Positions 51,836 to 60,390 of a DNA stretch of 64,000 nt are shown here, piece by piece (the stretch's first letter is position 1; each line of letters starts with the position of its first letter). The stretch is from VRUE01 sp035260485 (GTDB lineage: Bacteria; Actinomycetota; Thermoleophilia; Solirubrobacterales; 70-9), in NCBI GenBank assembly GCA_035260485.1, contig DATFVC010000019.1:59504-123503 (forward strand). The letters are read 5' to 3'. The notes below the pieces were generated by a model, which made no database searches, was not told where the DNA came from, and was given only the letters and a program-made list of their open reading frames with translations. A program made the translations under genes and the position numbers.

Positions 51836-53767
51836 CTACGCAGACCGCTTAGTGAACTTCCCACCAATACGGGGGGCCAGGACTGCCTCCTCGCCAATCA
51901 GCCCAAGGAGCGCCATCGTTAGAGCCGCAGGGGATCGAAGCCCATCATCAACTTCCTTTGACGGAATAATCCCCTTGAGGTGCTCCGAGTGTGCCACCTT
52001 GGCGACGGCCATCTCCCCATAGACCTTGACCACCTCCTCACCTACCTGTTCGGCCAGATGGTCTGGATACCGAGACTGCCAATGCTCTATCTCGCCTCGA
52101 AGAACGGGATGCTCGACATTAATGAGGACCACTCCGTTTGGCTCCATTGGGTCGTTCGGTTGCCAAGCAGCAAGCATGCCGTCGTCGACCTCGTCTGCCG
52201 TGACCGTCCTAAAATTGGGAATTGCGCCGCCCACCTGGATGCGGACTGCAGATACCGCACCAGACTTCGTTCCGGTGTTGTGGTCGCCTCCGGTTCCACC
52301 GGCGCCTCCTTTGCGTTGCGTACGCCGTTTGACTTTTTTCACACGCTTCTTGGTTCCTCTGGACGCTGATCCGGCTTGGGTTGGATCAACCGTTAAGGAT
52401 CCCCCTCGACGGGCCCGAAGCTTCGGTATCCGCCAGCGCGAGCCGAACCGGTCGGCAAGCCGATTGCGCCAAGCCCTGTCGGTCACCGAGCCGCCCCCCT
52501 TTGCTCGGGCCTCGTTTATCGCAGCGATGATCGCAGCCGGCATGTTGGTGGCAAATTCAGCCGCCCATTCATTTATCGGTAGTTCACCCCCTGCTTGAGG
52601 CCCGCCTTTTACAAGCAGGGCGTTCCGGTCGGTACGCGGGTACACGCCGTGCTTCCCATTGGCTGAATCGGCGAGGGGTGGCTGTATGATCAGCCAAATC
52701 CGACTCCTAACATCTCGCTCTGCGACGCCAAACGAGCGATAAGTCGCTTGATGTGAGGTCACGTCGTAGAGCTCATTGTCATAGAGCGCGCCGATGAAGC
52801 CGCCAAGGGCTGCGTATGACTGAATCGCTGGCCTATCCCCACCCCAGAGATACCAGCGAATCGTCGTGCCCGAGTTGAGCATAATGGACCCGGAGGCCTT
52901 GAGCTTGCCTTTTTTGAACCTTGGTGCGGGGTACTCGATGTAGTACTCAGCTCCTTGGATCTGCCGTCTGTTCGTGCGTCGGTCGGGCCCCCTTTCTGGC
53001 TGCACGCCGTGAGCCTCATCCTCCGACCGAGGCCAGTCTCCACGGGACTGAGTTCTCAGCTCGTCTACATACAAATCAACTCCGTCCGGGATCTCCCACA
53101 AACGTCGATTCAAGTAGGTCGAAATGCCCTTTATGTCCTCCTCGGAGCGTCCGCGATCACCAAGGGCCGTATCTTCGTTTGAATCGTTGCCGAGCAGGAC
53201 AATGACGGTGCCGTGGTCGGCGATCCAATCCGGCTTGAGTGCCGACCAATCACAGCCCCGGTCCGGATCGTCGTAAGGCTCATAAACCTCATCGAGACTC
53301 TCTTCGCCAGATTCCTCGTCAATGACGTTTTGGAGTCGAAGGCCATACTCGCCCGTGCTGGCGTCGCGCTGAACCTCGATCATTGCTGCTTCGCCCTCAA
53401 GGTAGGACACAACGATCATGCCCGCATGATTCCATGGAAGGAGCGAAGTCTTCGAACCCACTCCGTAGTTCTCGTGCAACCCGCCGATCGGCTTGCCCCC
53501 GCCCCCGAAAGTATTGAAAAACTCCACCAATTCTTCCGGTGACATGCCTCTGCCGTTGTCTGCAATCAGCCTGCGGTAGACGCCAAGATTCTCGACAGCC
53601 TGCCACTCGATGCCGAATTCAATCTGAGAAGCGCCAGCCTCTTCGGCGTTCTTGTAGGTCTCGCGGACCCACTGAAAGGCTCCTCCCTCGCGATAGGTGC
53701 GCTCGATGAAATGCTGGGTACCCGCCGTAGTCATTGGCAGGATGCGCAGCTCTGCTGCGTTTGCCAT
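51836..53767 (-). CDS. GHKL-type ATPase (Hsp90/MutL/MORC-like), stand-alone
   Basis: A 643-residue protein. The N-terminal ATPase motifs are all present: helix with Asn40 (VRETYKNAEEAGAS), DNGRG (70-74) and GGLHENYGVGSKTSLLPW (about 96-112). A middle domain follows, then a basic low-complexity linker (about 470-505; TKKRVKKVKRRTQRKGG) and a mixed C-terminal domain. Base composition looks less GC-rich than the neighbours, and no household partner is nearby, so acquisition is likely. Met at 53767 is preferred over Met residues at 53773 and 53788 because AAGGAAGGG stands at the right distance. Function unknown; a role in defence or DNA repair is speculation. Confidence 0.75.
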   Translation of the reverse strand: MANAAELRILPMTTAGTQHFIERTYREGGAFQWVRETYKNAEEAGASQIEFGIEWQAVENLGVYRRLIADNGRGMSPEELVEFFNTFGGGGKPIGGLHENYGVGSKTSLLPWNHAGMIVVSYLEGEAAMIEVQRDASTGEYGLRLQNVIDEESGEESLDEVYEPYDDPDRGCDWSALKPDWIADHGTVIVLLGNDSNEDTALGDRGRSEEDIKGISTYLNRRLWEIPDGVDLYVDELRTQSRGDWPRSEDEAHGVQPERGPDRRTNRRQIQGAEYYIEYPAPRFKKGKLKASGSIMLNSGTTIRWYLWGGDRPAIQSYAALGGFIGALYDNELYDVTSHQATYRSFGVAERDVRSRIWLIIQPPLADSANGKHGVYPRTDRNALLVKGGPQAGGELPINEWAAEFATNMPAAIIAAINEARAKGGGSVTDRAWRNRLADRFGSRWRIPKLRARRGGSLTVDPTQAGSASRGTKKRVKKVKRRTQRKGGAGGTGGDHNTGTKSGAVSAVRIQVGGAIPNFRTVTADEVDDGMLAAWQPNDPMEPNGVVLINVEHPVLRGEIEHWQSRYPDHLAEQVGEEVVKVYGEMAVAKVAHSEHLKGIIPSKEVDDGLRSPAALTMALLGLIGEEAVLAPRIGGKFTKRSA

Positions 53768-53784
53768 ATGCATCCCTTCCTTTT

Positions 53785-53801
53785 CCAAGCCGTGCTTGGA
53801 G
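53785..53801 (-). promoter_or_regulatory. Leader hairpin of the GHKL ATPase gene
   Basis: TCCAAGC and GCTTGGA pair around a three-base loop, just upstream of the ribosome site. The rest of 53802-53954 holds a GCGCG/CGCGC hairpin near 53892-53904 and no clear promoter for dnaE. Confidence 0.35.
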
Positions 53802-53954
53802 ATGGGCTAGGCCGCAGATGGGTCCTAGCTGGGTTCTGCATAGGCACCGTAGCAAGCGGGCAATCTGCTGCGAGATACACATGCATTTAGCGCGCAACGC
53901 GCGGGTTCCTTGGCAGTTGCCATCTGCGGCGCTTGGCATGATCGAGCGCAGCTC

Positions 53955-56900
53955 ATGAGTTCGCCTGCCGCCGCCCATCTCCATGCCCACAGCGAGTACT
54001 CGCTGCTCGATGGCGCCTGCAAGATCGACGCGATGGCGGCGCGGGCAGCGGAGCTCGGGCAGCCAGCGCTGGGGCTGACCGACCACGGCGTGATGAACGG
54101 CTCCGTCGAGCTCTATAAGGCGTGCCAGAAGCACGGCATCAAGCCGGTCGCCGGACTCGAGGCCTACTTCGTCGATGACGTCAAGACGATCAAGGAGAAG
54201 CCCAAGTACGAGCGCAACCACCTGACGCTGCTGGCCGAGAACGACGCCGGTTTCGCCAATCTGGTCAAGCTGACCTCGGCCGGCTTCCTGGAAGGCTTCT
54301 CGCGTGGCAAGTCCAACGTAGACATGGAGCTGCTTTCCGCCCATGCGGAGGGCGTCATCGTCCTCACCGGCTGCCTTCAGTCCCGCTTTTGCCGCCGCTT
54401 GGTCGAAGAGCGCGCCGACGATGCCCGGGCCCACCTCGACGACCTGGTGCAGGCCTTCGGTCTAGAGCAGGTCTACTTCGAGGTGCAGAAGAACGGCATC
54501 GAGGAGCAGGAGAAGGCCAATCAGGGGATCGTCCGTTTCGCCCGCGAGCTGAACCGGCCGCTGGTTGGGACCGCGGATGTCCACTACCTGCGTCGCGAGG
54601 ACTTCGACAACCACGCCGCGCTGCTCTGTGTGCAGACCAAGTCGACACTGGAGGCGCCGAAGCTGAGCTTCGACACCAACGAGTTCTTCCTCAAGAGCAA
54701 CGAGGAGATGGCCGATTCGTTCGCCGAGTGGCCGGAGGCGATCCCGACCACGCTGGAGATCGCCGAGCGTTGCGAGATCGAGATCGAGCTGGGCAAGCTG
54801 CTGCTGCCCCGCTACCCGACGGCGGATGGCTCCGAGCCGGAAGCGATGCTGCGTCGTATCGCCGCTGAGGGCCTGCGCGCCCGCTACGGCGACCCGCCAC
54901 CCGCGGAGGCGGTCGAGAGGCTCGAGCTCGAGCTCGGCGTGATCGAGGACATGGGCTTCTCGTCCTACTTCCTGATCGTCTGGGACTTTGTCCGCTACGC
55001 CAAGGAAAACGGCATTGCCGTCGGCCCCGGTCGCGGCTCGGCGGCCGGGTCGATCGTCTCCTACAGCCTCGACATCACCGACCTCGACCCGCTCGCCAAT
55101 GACCTGCTGTTCGAGCGCTTCCTCAACCCTGGTCGCAAGTCGATGCCGGACATCGACATCGACTTCTCGGTGCGCGGGCGTGAGCGGGTGATCCGCTACG
55201 TCGGCGAGAAATACGGCCGCGAGTCCGTCGCCCAGATCATCACCTTCGGCAAGATGGCGCCGCGCGCCGCAACCCGCGACGCCGCCCGAGTGCTTGGCTT
55301 CGACTACGGCAGCGGCGACCGTCTCGCCAAGCAGATCCCGGAGCCGATCCTCGGCCGCAATCCCTCCTTCGAGGAATGCCTGCGACCGGGCCAGGAGCTG
55401 AAAGGGACCTACGACTCCGAGCCCGACGCGAAGCGGATCCTCGACGTTGCCCAGGGCCTAGAGGGGATCATCCGCAACAACTCGATCCACGCCGCCGCGG
55501 TGGTGATCGCCGACCGCCCGCTGCAGGAGATCGTGCCGCTACAGCTCGCCGAGGATCGCAGCGCGCCCGCCAACGGCAATGGCGGCGGCAAGGCCGAGCG
55601 CCAGTACAAGGTCGTCACCCAATACTCGATGGGCCCGATCGAGGAGATCGGCCTGCTCAAGATGGACTTCCTCGGCCTGCGCAATCTCGATGTGATCGAG
55701 GACGCGGTCGAGATCATCCGCCGCTCGCGCGACGTCGAGCTCGAGATGACCGAGATCCCGATGGACGACGCGAAGACCTTCGAGATGCTCACCAGGGGCG
55801 ACGGCACCGGCGTCTTCCAGCTCGAGTCCGAGGGCATGCGCGAGGCGATGAAGAAGGTGCGTCCGACCGGGTTCGACGACATCGTCGCCCTCGTCTCTCT
55901 CTACCGGCCCGGTGCGATGCGCTACATCCCTGACTACGCCAAGGGCAAGCACAACCCCGACTCGGTGACCTACCCGGACGAGCGCCTGCGGCCGATCACC
56001 GAACCGACCTACGGCTGCGTTCTTTATCAGGAGCAGTTGATGGAGATCGCGAAGCGGATGGCCGGCTTCAGCCCGGCCGAGGCCGACGACCTGCGCAAGG
56101 CGATCGGCAAGAAGAAGCGCGACCTGATGGCGACGATGAAAGCCAAGTTCATGGAAGGGATGGAGGCCTCCGGGACCGCCGCCCGCGTGGCCGGTGACAT
56201 GTGGTCGTTGATGGAGGCTGCGGCCGACTACTCCTTCAACAAGTCGCACGCCGCCTGCTACGCGCTGATCGCCTACCGCACCGCCTACCTCAAGGCCAAC
56301 TATCCGGCCGAGTACATGGCGGCGCTGATCTCCTCGGTGATGAACACCAAGGACAAGGTGCCCTTCTTCGTCAATCGCTGCGAGGAGATGGGGATCGACG
56401 TGCTCCCACCCGACGTCAACTCCTCCGACCACGACTTCGTCGTCAGCGAGAAGGCGATCCGCTTCGGCCTCGACGCGGTGAAGAACGTCGGCCACAGCGC
56501 CGTCGAGGCGATTCTCGGCGCCCGCGAGGATGCCCCGATCGGCTCGATCTGGGACTTCTGCGAGCGGGTCGACTCGCGCGCCGTCAACAAACGGGCGATC
56601 GAGTGCCTGGTCAAGTGTGGCGCCCTCGACTCGACCGGGGCGACTCGCAGAGGCATGCTGGAGGCGCTGCCGGCGGCGCAGTCGGCTGGGCAGAAAGCCC
56701 AGGAGGACGCGCAGCTCGGGCAGGGCTCGATCTTCGATTTCGGCGACGCGGCGGCGAGCGGTGGGGTGGACGGCGGCTCCAGCGCCCAGCACCGACCGCC
56801 GATCTCAGCGGCCGAGTTCGAGCGCCGCGAGCTGTTGGCGATGGAGAAGGAGACGCTCGGCACTTATCTCTCCTCGCACCCCCTGTCCGAAGTGCGTGAG

Positions 56901-57488
56901 GCGCTGCGTGCTCGGGTCGACTGCAGCCTGGCCGATCTGGCGAACAAGCCGGACGGCGCCTGGGTCACCGTCGGCGGGATCGTCGCCGAGAGCAAGAAGA
57001 TCCGCACCAAGAGCGGCAACCAGATGATGTTCGCGACCCTCGACGACGTCGAGGGACAGGTCGAGATGCTGGTCTTCAAGGCCGATCAGGCGGAGAGCGC
57101 GACCGCGATCGAGACCGACGCCGTCGTCCTCGTTCGCGGCCGGATCGACCACAAGGATCGGGGTGAGACCAAGCTCGTCGTACAGGAGGCCGAGCGGTTC
57201 GAACCCGACGGGGAAGAGATGGCCCGGGCCAGCGCCGCGGCGGCGGCGCCGGCGGCGCCGTTGAGGTTGACGATCGACGCGGTGAGCCTCGGCAATCCTC
57301 ACCTGATAGAGGAACTGAAGACGGTCTTCGAGGACCACAAGGGCGACGCCGAGGTGTACCTGGCGATCCCTGGCGAGGACGGCAAGGCGCGCGAGTGGAA
57401 GTTGGGCGAGGAGTTCAAGGTTCGCCACTCGAGCAAGCTGCGTGCCGAGCTAGACCACGTCCTCAGTGCCAGCGCACTTGCGGCGTAG
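53955..57488 (+). CDS. dnaE: DNA polymerase III alpha subunit (DnaE)
   Basis: A 1177-residue replicative polymerase. The N-terminal PHP domain starts AAHLHAHSEYSLLDGACKI, with LTDHGVMNG. The polymerase site has GPGRGSAAGSIVSYSL and MPDIDIDFSVRGRERVI (Asp399, Asp401), then NNSIHAAAVVIADRPL, YQEQLMEIAKRMAGFSPAEAD and FNKSHAACYALIAY. A helix-hairpin-helix region and an OB fold (VTVGGIVAESKKIRTKSGNQMMFATLDD) close the protein. ATG at 53955 gives MSSPAAAHLHAHSEY; the frame is open 15 codons upstream without family support. DnaE1-type rather than error-prone DnaE2, judged by length and the OB domain. Confidence 0.96.
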   Translation: MSSPAAAHLHAHSEYSLLDGACKIDAMAARAAELGQPALGLTDHGVMNGSVELYKACQKHGIKPVAGLEAYFVDDVKTIKEKPKYERNHLTLLAENDAGFANLVKLTSAGFLEGFSRGKSNVDMELLSAHAEGVIVLTGCLQSRFCRRLVEERADDARAHLDDLVQAFGLEQVYFEVQKNGIEEQEKANQGIVRFARELNRPLVGTADVHYLRREDFDNHAALLCVQTKSTLEAPKLSFDTNEFFLKSNEEMADSFAEWPEAIPTTLEIAERCEIEIELGKLLLPRYPTADGSEPEAMLRRIAAEGLRARYGDPPPAEAVERLELELGVIEDMGFSSYFLIVWDFVRYAKENGIAVGPGRGSAAGSIVSYSLDITDLDPLANDLLFERFLNPGRKSMPDIDIDFSVRGRERVIRYVGEKYGRESVAQIITFGKMAPRAATRDAARVLGFDYGSGDRLAKQIPEPILGRNPSFEECLRPGQELKGTYDSEPDAKRILDVAQGLEGIIRNNSIHAAAVVIADRPLQEIVPLQLAEDRSAPANGNGGGKAERQYKVVTQYSMGPIEEIGLLKMDFLGLRNLDVIEDAVEIIRRSRDVELEMTEIPMDDAKTFEMLTRGDGTGVFQLESEGMREAMKKVRPTGFDDIVALVSLYRPGAMRYIPDYAKGKHNPDSVTYPDERLRPITEPTYGCVLYQEQLMEIAKRMAGFSPAEADDLRKAIGKKKRDLMATMKAKFMEGMEASGTAARVAGDMWSLMEAAADYSFNKSHAACYALIAYRTAYLKANYPAEYMAALISSVMNTKDKVPFFVNRCEEMGIDVLPPDVNSSDHDFVVSEKAIRFGLDAVKNVGHSAVEAILGAREDAPIGSIWDFCERVDSRAVNKRAIECLVKCGALDSTGATRRGMLEALPAAQSAGQKAQEDAQLGQGSIFDFGDAAASGGVDGGSSAQHRPPISAAEFERRELLAMEKETLGTYLSSHPLSEVREALRARVDCSLADLANKPDGAWVTVGGIVAESKKIRTKSGNQMMFATLDDVEGQVEMLVFKADQAESATAIETDAVVLVRGRIDHKDRGETKLVVQEAERFEPDGEEMARASAAAAAPAAPLRLTIDAVSLGNPHLIEELKTVFEDHKGDAEVYLAIPGEDGKAREWKLGEEFKVRHSSKLRAELDHVLSASALAA

Positions 57489-57506
57489 ACCGACCCTGGA
57501 CCGCTC

Positions 57507-57512
57507 TAGACT
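57507..57512 (+). promoter_or_regulatory. -10 box TAGACT for the cysteine-rich gene
   Basis: TAGACT ends 6 bases before the ATG at 57519, with no ribosome site. Leaderless start inferred. Confidence 0.4.
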
Positions 57513-57518
57513 TTCGCC

Positions 57519-57914
57519 ATGCCCGCTACGCGCGCGAAGACCGGTGAGTGTCGTCAGTGCCGTTCGTTCTGCGACAAGATGGTCGAGCCGCGCGGCTGCG
57601 TCGAAATCGGCTGCCGTTTCCTCTACAGCGTCATCGACGGGCTGACAGGCACCCAATACGTCGGCTGCATGCAGGAGGTATTTGGCGCCAAGGTCGAGCT
57701 CGACGCGGTTCTTCAGCCCGGCGGTTTCGGCGGCGTCAAGATGACTGGCGCGCCGCTGCCGCACTGCCCCTTCTCGGTCGAGCACGCCTACCTCGGCTCG
57801 GGCCAGGAGTACGACTGCGTCAACAGGCGCTTCTTCGACTGCACCGACGGCGGCCCGGAGGGACTGCGGGCCTTCGACCTGCGCGATCTTGCATCGGAGT
57901 CCCCGGGCATATAA
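57519..57914 (+). CDS. Cysteine-rich conserved hypothetical protein
   Basis: A 131-residue soluble protein with nine cysteines. Four lie in the first 32 residues (GECRQCRSFCDKMVEPRGCVEIGC), a spacing that could hold zinc or an iron-sulfur centre. Later come YVGCMQEVFGAKVELDAV, GAPLPHCPFSVEHAY and FFDCTDGGPEGLRAFDL. No membrane segment. I do not recognise a named family. It stands alone between dnaE and an acyl-CoA dehydrogenase gene, each with its own -10 box, so the neighbours do not indicate its job. Confidence 0.75.
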   Translation: MPATRAKTGECRQCRSFCDKMVEPRGCVEIGCRFLYSVIDGLTGTQYVGCMQEVFGAKVELDAVLQPGGFGGVKMTGAPLPHCPFSVEHAYLGSGQEYDCVNRRFFDCTDGGPEGLRAFDLRDLASESPGI

Positions 57915-57931
57915 GACGACATAATTCCGTG

Positions 57932-57937
57932 TAGGCT
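57932..57937 (+). promoter_or_regulatory. -10 box TAGGCT for the acyl-CoA dehydrogenase gene
   Basis: TAGGCT ends 6 bases before the ATG at 57944; no ribosome site. Leaderless start inferred. Confidence 0.4.
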
Positions 57938-57943
57938 TGCGAA

Positions 57944-59233
57944 ATGAGCGATTCTTCAGCTGTAGCAGAGGCAGAGCAGCTCGTGGCGGACGCGGCGACG
58001 GATGTCGCGGGGGAGGATGGACCCAGGTTCACGCTTGAGCTGAATCAGGACCAAGAGGACATTCGCGACTGGGTGCATGGCTTCGCCGAGGGCGTCGTCC
58101 GGCCCGCCGCGGCGGAGTGGGACGAGCGCGAGGAGACTCCCTGGCCGGTGATCCAGGAGGCCGCCAAGATCGGCCTCTACGGATTTGAAGCGCTGGGCCA
58201 GTTCTTCGGCGACGACACTGGCCTGACCCTGCCGATCGCCAATGAGGAGCTGTTCTGGGGCGATGCCGGCATCGGCATGGCGATCATGGGCACCTCGCTT
58301 GCCGTCGCCGCGATCTTCGGGCAGGGAACCCCGGAGCAGATGGGCGAGTGGATCCCGCAGTGCTTCGGCACTGCCGAGGAGCCCAGGGTCGCCGCCTTCT
58401 GCTCCTCAGAGCCGGATGCGGGCTCCGACGTGGCGGCGATCCGCACCAGCGCCAAGTACGACGAGGCGAGCGACGAATGGGTGCTGAACGGCCAGAAGGC
58501 CTGGGCCACCAACGGCGGTATCGCCGATGTCCATGTGGTGATCGCCTCGGTGGATCGCGAGCTGCGCTCGCGCGGCCACGCCGCCTTCGTGATCCCACCG
58601 GGAACCAAGGGCTGCGAGCAGGGCGCCAAGGTCAAGAAGCACGGCCTGCGCGCCTCCCACACCGCCGACGTCCACCTCGACGACTGTCGCATCCCGGGCT
58701 CCTGCCTGCTGGGCGGCAAAGAGAGGCTCGACGAGCGCCTGGCGCGGGTCCGCGAGGGCAAGAGCTCCAAATCGCAGGCGGCGATGCAGACCTTCGAGGC
58801 GAGCCGGCCGACGGTCGGCGCGCAGGCGATCGGTATCGCCCGCGCAGCCTACGAGTACGCGCTCGGGTATGCCAAAGAGCGCCAGCAGTTCGGCAAGGCG
58901 ATCGTCGAGAACCAGGCGATCGCCTTCACCCTCGCCGACATGAAGATGGAGATCGACGCCGCCCGGCTGCTGGTCTGGCGGGCGGCCTGGATGGGGCGCA
59001 GCGGCCAGAAGTTCGAGAACGCCGAGGGCTCGATGTCGAAGCTGAAGGCCGGCGAGGTCGCGGTCTGGTCGACCGAGCGGGCGATCCAGATCCTCGGCGG
59101 CAACGGCTACACGCGCGAGTTCCCGGTCGAGCGGATGCACCGCGACGCCAAGATCTACACGATCTTCGAGGGCACCTCCGAGATCCAGCGCCTGGTCATC
59201 TCCCGCGCGATCTCAGGTGTCCAGATCCGATAG
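57944..59233 (+). CDS. Acyl-CoA dehydrogenase family protein
   Basis: A 429-residue FAD enzyme. It has the N-terminal helical domain (DIRDWVHGFAEGVVRPAAAEWDEREETPWPVIQEAAKIGL), the beta domain (AAFCSSEPDAGSDVAAI, WVLNGQKAWATNGGIADVHVV) and the C-terminal signature GYAKERQQFGKAIVENQAIAF. It ends with the catalytic glutamate Glu409 in IFEGTSEIQRLV. It oxidises an acyl-CoA at the alpha-beta bond; chain length is unknown. It is monocistronic. After its stop, 59234-59408 shows no clear gene, though the minus strand carries about 55 open codons without a start. Confidence 0.93.
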   Translation: MSDSSAVAEAEQLVADAATDVAGEDGPRFTLELNQDQEDIRDWVHGFAEGVVRPAAAEWDEREETPWPVIQEAAKIGLYGFEALGQFFGDDTGLTLPIANEELFWGDAGIGMAIMGTSLAVAAIFGQGTPEQMGEWIPQCFGTAEEPRVAAFCSSEPDAGSDVAAIRTSAKYDEASDEWVLNGQKAWATNGGIADVHVVIASVDRELRSRGHAAFVIPPGTKGCEQGAKVKKHGLRASHTADVHLDDCRIPGSCLLGGKERLDERLARVREGKSSKSQAAMQTFEASRPTVGAQAIGIARAAYEYALGYAKERQQFGKAIVENQAIAFTLADMKMEIDAARLLVWRAAWMGRSGQKFENAEGSMSKLKAGEVAVWSTERAIQILGGNGYTREFPVERMHRDAKIYTIFEGTSEIQRLVISRAISGVQIR

Positions 59234-59408
59234 GGATCAGGCCGCTGGTGTGGGGAGCCCTATCCACACGAAGTCAGACACGCCTCGATCCCGTCGCCCC
59301 AGCTCAAAATGAAGAGGGCCTCTGGCGTTGGCTTCGTCTTCGGTGAGCTGGTAAGGGCCTTCCAGCGTGTGGGATGACTCTCGGCCGCATTCAGGGTCGC
59401 TGGATCAA

Positions 59409-59421
59409 TTGCGACGCTTGA
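59409..59421. repeat. Direct repeat, left copy (possible target-site duplication)
   Basis: TTGCGACGCTTGA matches the right copy (59534-59546, TTGCGACGTTTGA) at 12 of 13 bases. The two copies directly bracket palindrome E5. On the minus strand the left copy reads as the old nfo end: Lys-Arg-Arg-Asn-stop. Confidence 0.65.
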
Positions 59422-59531
59422 TGTGAGGGGACGACAACCCCCTGTGCGTGAATTCAGGTCGCACGCGCTTCGCGCTTAGCGACTGATTTGGTGCGCGGCT
59501 ACGCCGCGCAGGGGGTTGTCGTCCCCTCACA
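59422..59531. repeat. Palindromic element E5 at the 3' end of nfo
   Basis: Perfect 23-bp inverted arms (59422-59444 and 59509-59531) surround a 64-base centre with an inner hairpin (GCGCGGC/GCCGCGC, 59492-59508 area). The right arm contains the present nfo stop codon. It may also serve as the shared transcript end for the convergent acyl-CoA dehydrogenase and nfo genes. Confidence 0.85.
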
Positions 59532-60390
59532 CTTTGCGACGTTTGAGCCCGGCTTTCCTCAGACGCTTGGCCGCCGCCACTTCTTTCCTGTCGGGGCCTT
59601 TCCTGTTCGGACCTGGGGTCTCCAAGGTCGCCGGCAGGCCCTCGAAGCGGGGCTCGGAGAGGAAGGCGGCGAGGCCCTGCTTGCCCATCTCGCCTTTGCC
59701 GATGTTGGCGTGGCGGTCGCGGCAGGAGCCGAGCGGGGCGGCTGCGTCGTTTACGTGGAGGCAGCGCAATCGCTCCAAGCCGACCTTCTCGTCGGCTTCG
59801 TCGACGATCTCGGCCAGCGAGTCCGGGTCGGTGACGTCGTAGCCCTGTACGTAGAGATGGCAAGAGTCCAGGCAGAGACCGAGCCGCTTGCCGCCACCGG
59901 CGAGCTCGATCAACTCCGCGGTCTGGTCGAAGTCGCGTCCCAGCAAGCCTTTGTGACCGGCGGTCTGCTCCAGCAGCAGCGGGCAGCTCTCGCTGTCCTT
60001 CAAGGCCGCGGCGATGATTTTGGCCGCCCGCTTGATCGAGGGACCGAGCGGCTCTCCTTTCTGCGCGCCGGGGTGCAGGACGACGCCAGCGGCGCCGATG
60101 CCGTCACCGGTCTGTAGAGCGTGGGTGAGAGAGGCCAGTGACTTCTTGCGCAGCTCGGCGTCTTTGCTGGCGCAGTTGATCAGATAGACGGCGTGGATCA
60201 CGACCGCTTCGATCTGGGAGGCTTCCATCGCCTCGAGGAAGGCGGCAAAGTCGTCGGGGCCGTACTTGGTCGGCCGCCACATCCGCGGACTCTGGTTGAA
60301 GATCTGGATAGATTCGCAGCCGCGCTCCTCGCCGCGCTCGATCGCGTTGGCGAGCCCACCCGCCGTGGAGACATGCGCCCCGATCAACAT
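59527..60390 (-). CDS. nfo: Endonuclease IV (AP endonuclease)
   Basis: A 287-residue three-zinc TIM-barrel enzyme that cuts DNA at abasic sites. Signatures are LIGAHVSTAGGLANAIERG, IQIFNQSPRMW, VIHAVYLINCASKD, LLLEQTAGHKG, LCLDSCHLYVQGYDV and HVNDAAAPLGSCRDRHANIGKGEMG. The C-terminal KRLRKAGLKRRKV and stop codon come from the junction with palindrome E5; before insertion it probably ended KRRN-stop. Its ATG shares two bases with the gltX ATG on the other strand (CATG at 60388-60391). Confidence 0.95.
   Translation of the reverse strand: MLIGAHVSTAGGLANAIERGEERGCESIQIFNQSPRMWRPTKYGPDDFAAFLEAMEASQIEAVVIHAVYLINCASKDAELRKKSLASLTHALQTGDGIGAAGVVLHPGAQKGEPLGPSIKRAAKIIAAALKDSESCPLLLEQTAGHKGLLGRDFDQTAELIELAGGGKRLGLCLDSCHLYVQGYDVTDPDSLAEIVDEADEKVGLERLRCLHVNDAAAPLGSCRDRHANIGKGEMGKQGLAAFLSEPRFEGLPATLETPGPNRKGPDRKEVAAAKRLRKAGLKRRKV
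59534..59546. repeat. Direct repeat, right copy
   Basis: TTGCGACGTTTGA, partner of the copy at 59409-59421 on the other side of palindrome E5. It lies inside the nfo coding end. Confidence 0.65.

Noticed and set aside
59234..59408. Small minus-strand protein after nfo (about 55 open codons)
   Set aside because: The residues look protein-like, but there is no start codon or ribosome site; it may be a remnant or chance.
59422..59531. E5 as only a convergent intrinsic terminator
   Set aside because: It has no T-run at either end, and the flanking 13-bp direct repeats and changed nfo end point to insertion; a terminator role may be secondary.
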